Positions 4,848 to 5,448 of a DNA stretch of 5,448 nucleotides are shown piece by piece. The translations under genes were made by a program, and so were the position numbers. Position 1 is the stretch's first letter, and each line of letters begins with the position of its first letter. Below the pieces are notes generated by a model. That model saw only the letters and a list, made by a program, of their open reading frames with translations. It was not told where the DNA came from and made no database searches. The DNA comes from Dehalococcoidia bacterium UBA2777 (GTDB lineage Bacteria; Chloroflexota; Dehalococcoidia; UBA2247; UBA2777), in assembly GCA_002352365.1 (NCBI GenBank), contig DEIJ01000064.1, positions 1 to 5,448 on the forward strand, written 5' to 3'.

Positions 4848-5015
4848 GGATAGGGGGTCAAGCCAAAATAGAAATAAATCTCCGCTTATCATCTGGAAGC
4901 CCCTTAATCAGTGAATTGATTTAAAAATGTTCTGGGGGGATGATGCAATTCCAATGGTGATAACGATGTTTTTAGCTCAATTCCTGGGCAAAAATCACAG
5001 GGGGGAGATTCTTCC

Positions 5016-5035
5016 CAGCCTTTTAGGGCTGTTTT
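5016..5035 (+). terminator. Weak terminator-like hairpin
   Basis: CAGCC-TTTTAG-GGCTG (5016-5031) followed by TTTTA (5031 onward) on the plus strand. The stem has only 5 pairs plus a possible T-G pair, and the T-run is short. It follows no established plus-strand gene, so it may be incidental. Confidence 0.2.
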
Positions 5036-5157
5036 ATCGCAGGATTTTCGTGGGGTGGTTTAGCCTGGAGGAGTTAATGCCAGCACCGTATAATGAGCTG
5101 AACCAATTAATACCTCCCAGGATTTGTTAGCTCTACGGAGTAAGACTGTGCCTGCCT

Positions 5158-5220
5158 GGCTTACTACCGCCCAAACTGAGTAAAGATTGCAAGGCCAAGC
5201 CGTTTGGGATGGGCAGTAGC
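5158..5220. repeat. Imperfect inverted repeat with 19-base arms
   Basis: The arm GGCTTACTACCGCCCAAAC (5158-5176) pairs with the segment at 5202-5220 (GTTTGGG, then AGT and AGCC), with a 7-bp perfect core CCCAAAC/GTTTGGG and small bulges. The loop is 25 bases. It could be a structured RNA or a small palindromic element. Confidence 0.4.
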
Positions 5221-5382
5221 CTATTCTCGAGGCGAAGCTACCGCTTTAAGTATATGTGTCAGCACTTGAAGCCTGAGCCAAGCGCCATTGGCGCCATGTC
5301 CTGTCAACTTTCCATACCTTCCAAGCCTCATGTCGCACTCCAGCAAATTCCCACCCTTTACCTCGAAAATAGATTCCCCATG

Positions 5383-5448
5383 TGTCATTGCGACCCTGAG
5401 CGAAGTGAAGGGGAAGCAATCTCACTCTCATTACCCCGAGCTTGCTTC
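5383..5448. repeat. Dispersed intergenic repeat of the TGTCATTGCGA...GAAGCAATCTC type
   Basis: The segment TGTCATTGCGACCCTGAGCG at 5383 onward, followed by GAAGCAATCTC at 5413-5423, matches a widespread class of intergenic repeats that I recall from Chloroflexota, Desulfobacterota and other genomes. It continues toward the right edge. It has no known coding role. The assignment is from memory of the motif, not from a search. Confidence 0.45.

Larger units (their letters stand above)
4796..5448. other. Right-hand stretch without a supported gene
   Basis: Besides the candidate tRNA promoter I find no gene with a ribosome-binding site and recognisable protein. A plus-strand frame at 4927-5130 (67 codons) has no ribosome site and is not recognised. 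Small structures present are a hairpin with T-run at 5016-5035, an imperfect long hairpin at 5158-5220, a 13-base palindrome GCGCCATTGGCGC at 5282-5294 and the dispersed repeat at the end. Confidence 0.5.

Noticed and set aside
4927..5130. Plus-strand ORF of 67 codons
   Set aside because: No Shine-Dalgarno sequence, ordinary non-coding base pattern and no recognisable motif. A real small protein is not excluded.
5246..5431. Minus-strand ORF of 61 codons at the right edge
   Set aside because: It translates the dispersed repeat, a common source of false ORFs.

Overview
This is a roughly balanced-GC bacterial window with few genes and many insertion-sequence scars. Its core is two paralogous periplasmic substrate-binding proteins on the minus strand (1276-2553 and 2858-4102). 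Both belong to the branched-chain amino acid (LivK/Peripla_BP_6) class of ABC transporter binding proteins. Both have Sec signal peptides with AxA-type cleavage sites and no lipobox, which fits a diderm cell. The tRNA gene encodes its own CCA. The right edge carries a TGTCATTGCGA...GAAGCAATCTC type dispersed repeat, which I associate with Chloroflexota (Dehalococcoidia-like) and Desulfobacterota-like genomes. The phylum is not resolved.

Layout, left to right. 1-496 is one end of an IS21-family element: the N-terminus of an IstA transposase runs off the left edge, preceded by its ribosome-binding site and by four copies of a 20-base transposase-site motif. 497-1275 has no convincing intact gene. 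It holds coding-like stretches in three successive frames (probably a decayed gene), an 11-bp inverted repeat, and a small 109-bp unit with perfect 12-bp inverted ends. 1276-2553 is the first binding protein. Just upstream (2568-2717) is a short ribbon-helix-helix-like reading frame that overlaps it and has no AUG/GUG/UUG start, directly behind a good TTGACA-18-TATAAC promoter. 2858-4102 is the second binding protein.

4150-4713 is a short IS256-derived element: a transposase C-terminal fragment and a 36-bp tandem repeat lie between matching inverted ends (19 of 23 positions). It sits between the second binding-protein gene and the 3' end of a tRNA-Lys gene (4721-4795). 4796-5448 has no supported gene, only a possible tRNA promoter, hairpins and the dispersed repeat.

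How the parts relate. The last nine codons of the ribbon-helix-helix frame (YFDE..EQK) are also found just upstream of the second binding protein, and they stop exactly where IS256-like end sequence begins. The simplest reading is that a two-gene unit (small DNA-binding protein plus binding protein) was duplicated in tandem and the IS256-type element then destroyed the regulator and promoter of the second copy. No permease or ATPase gene is in the window, so the binding proteins are orphans here.
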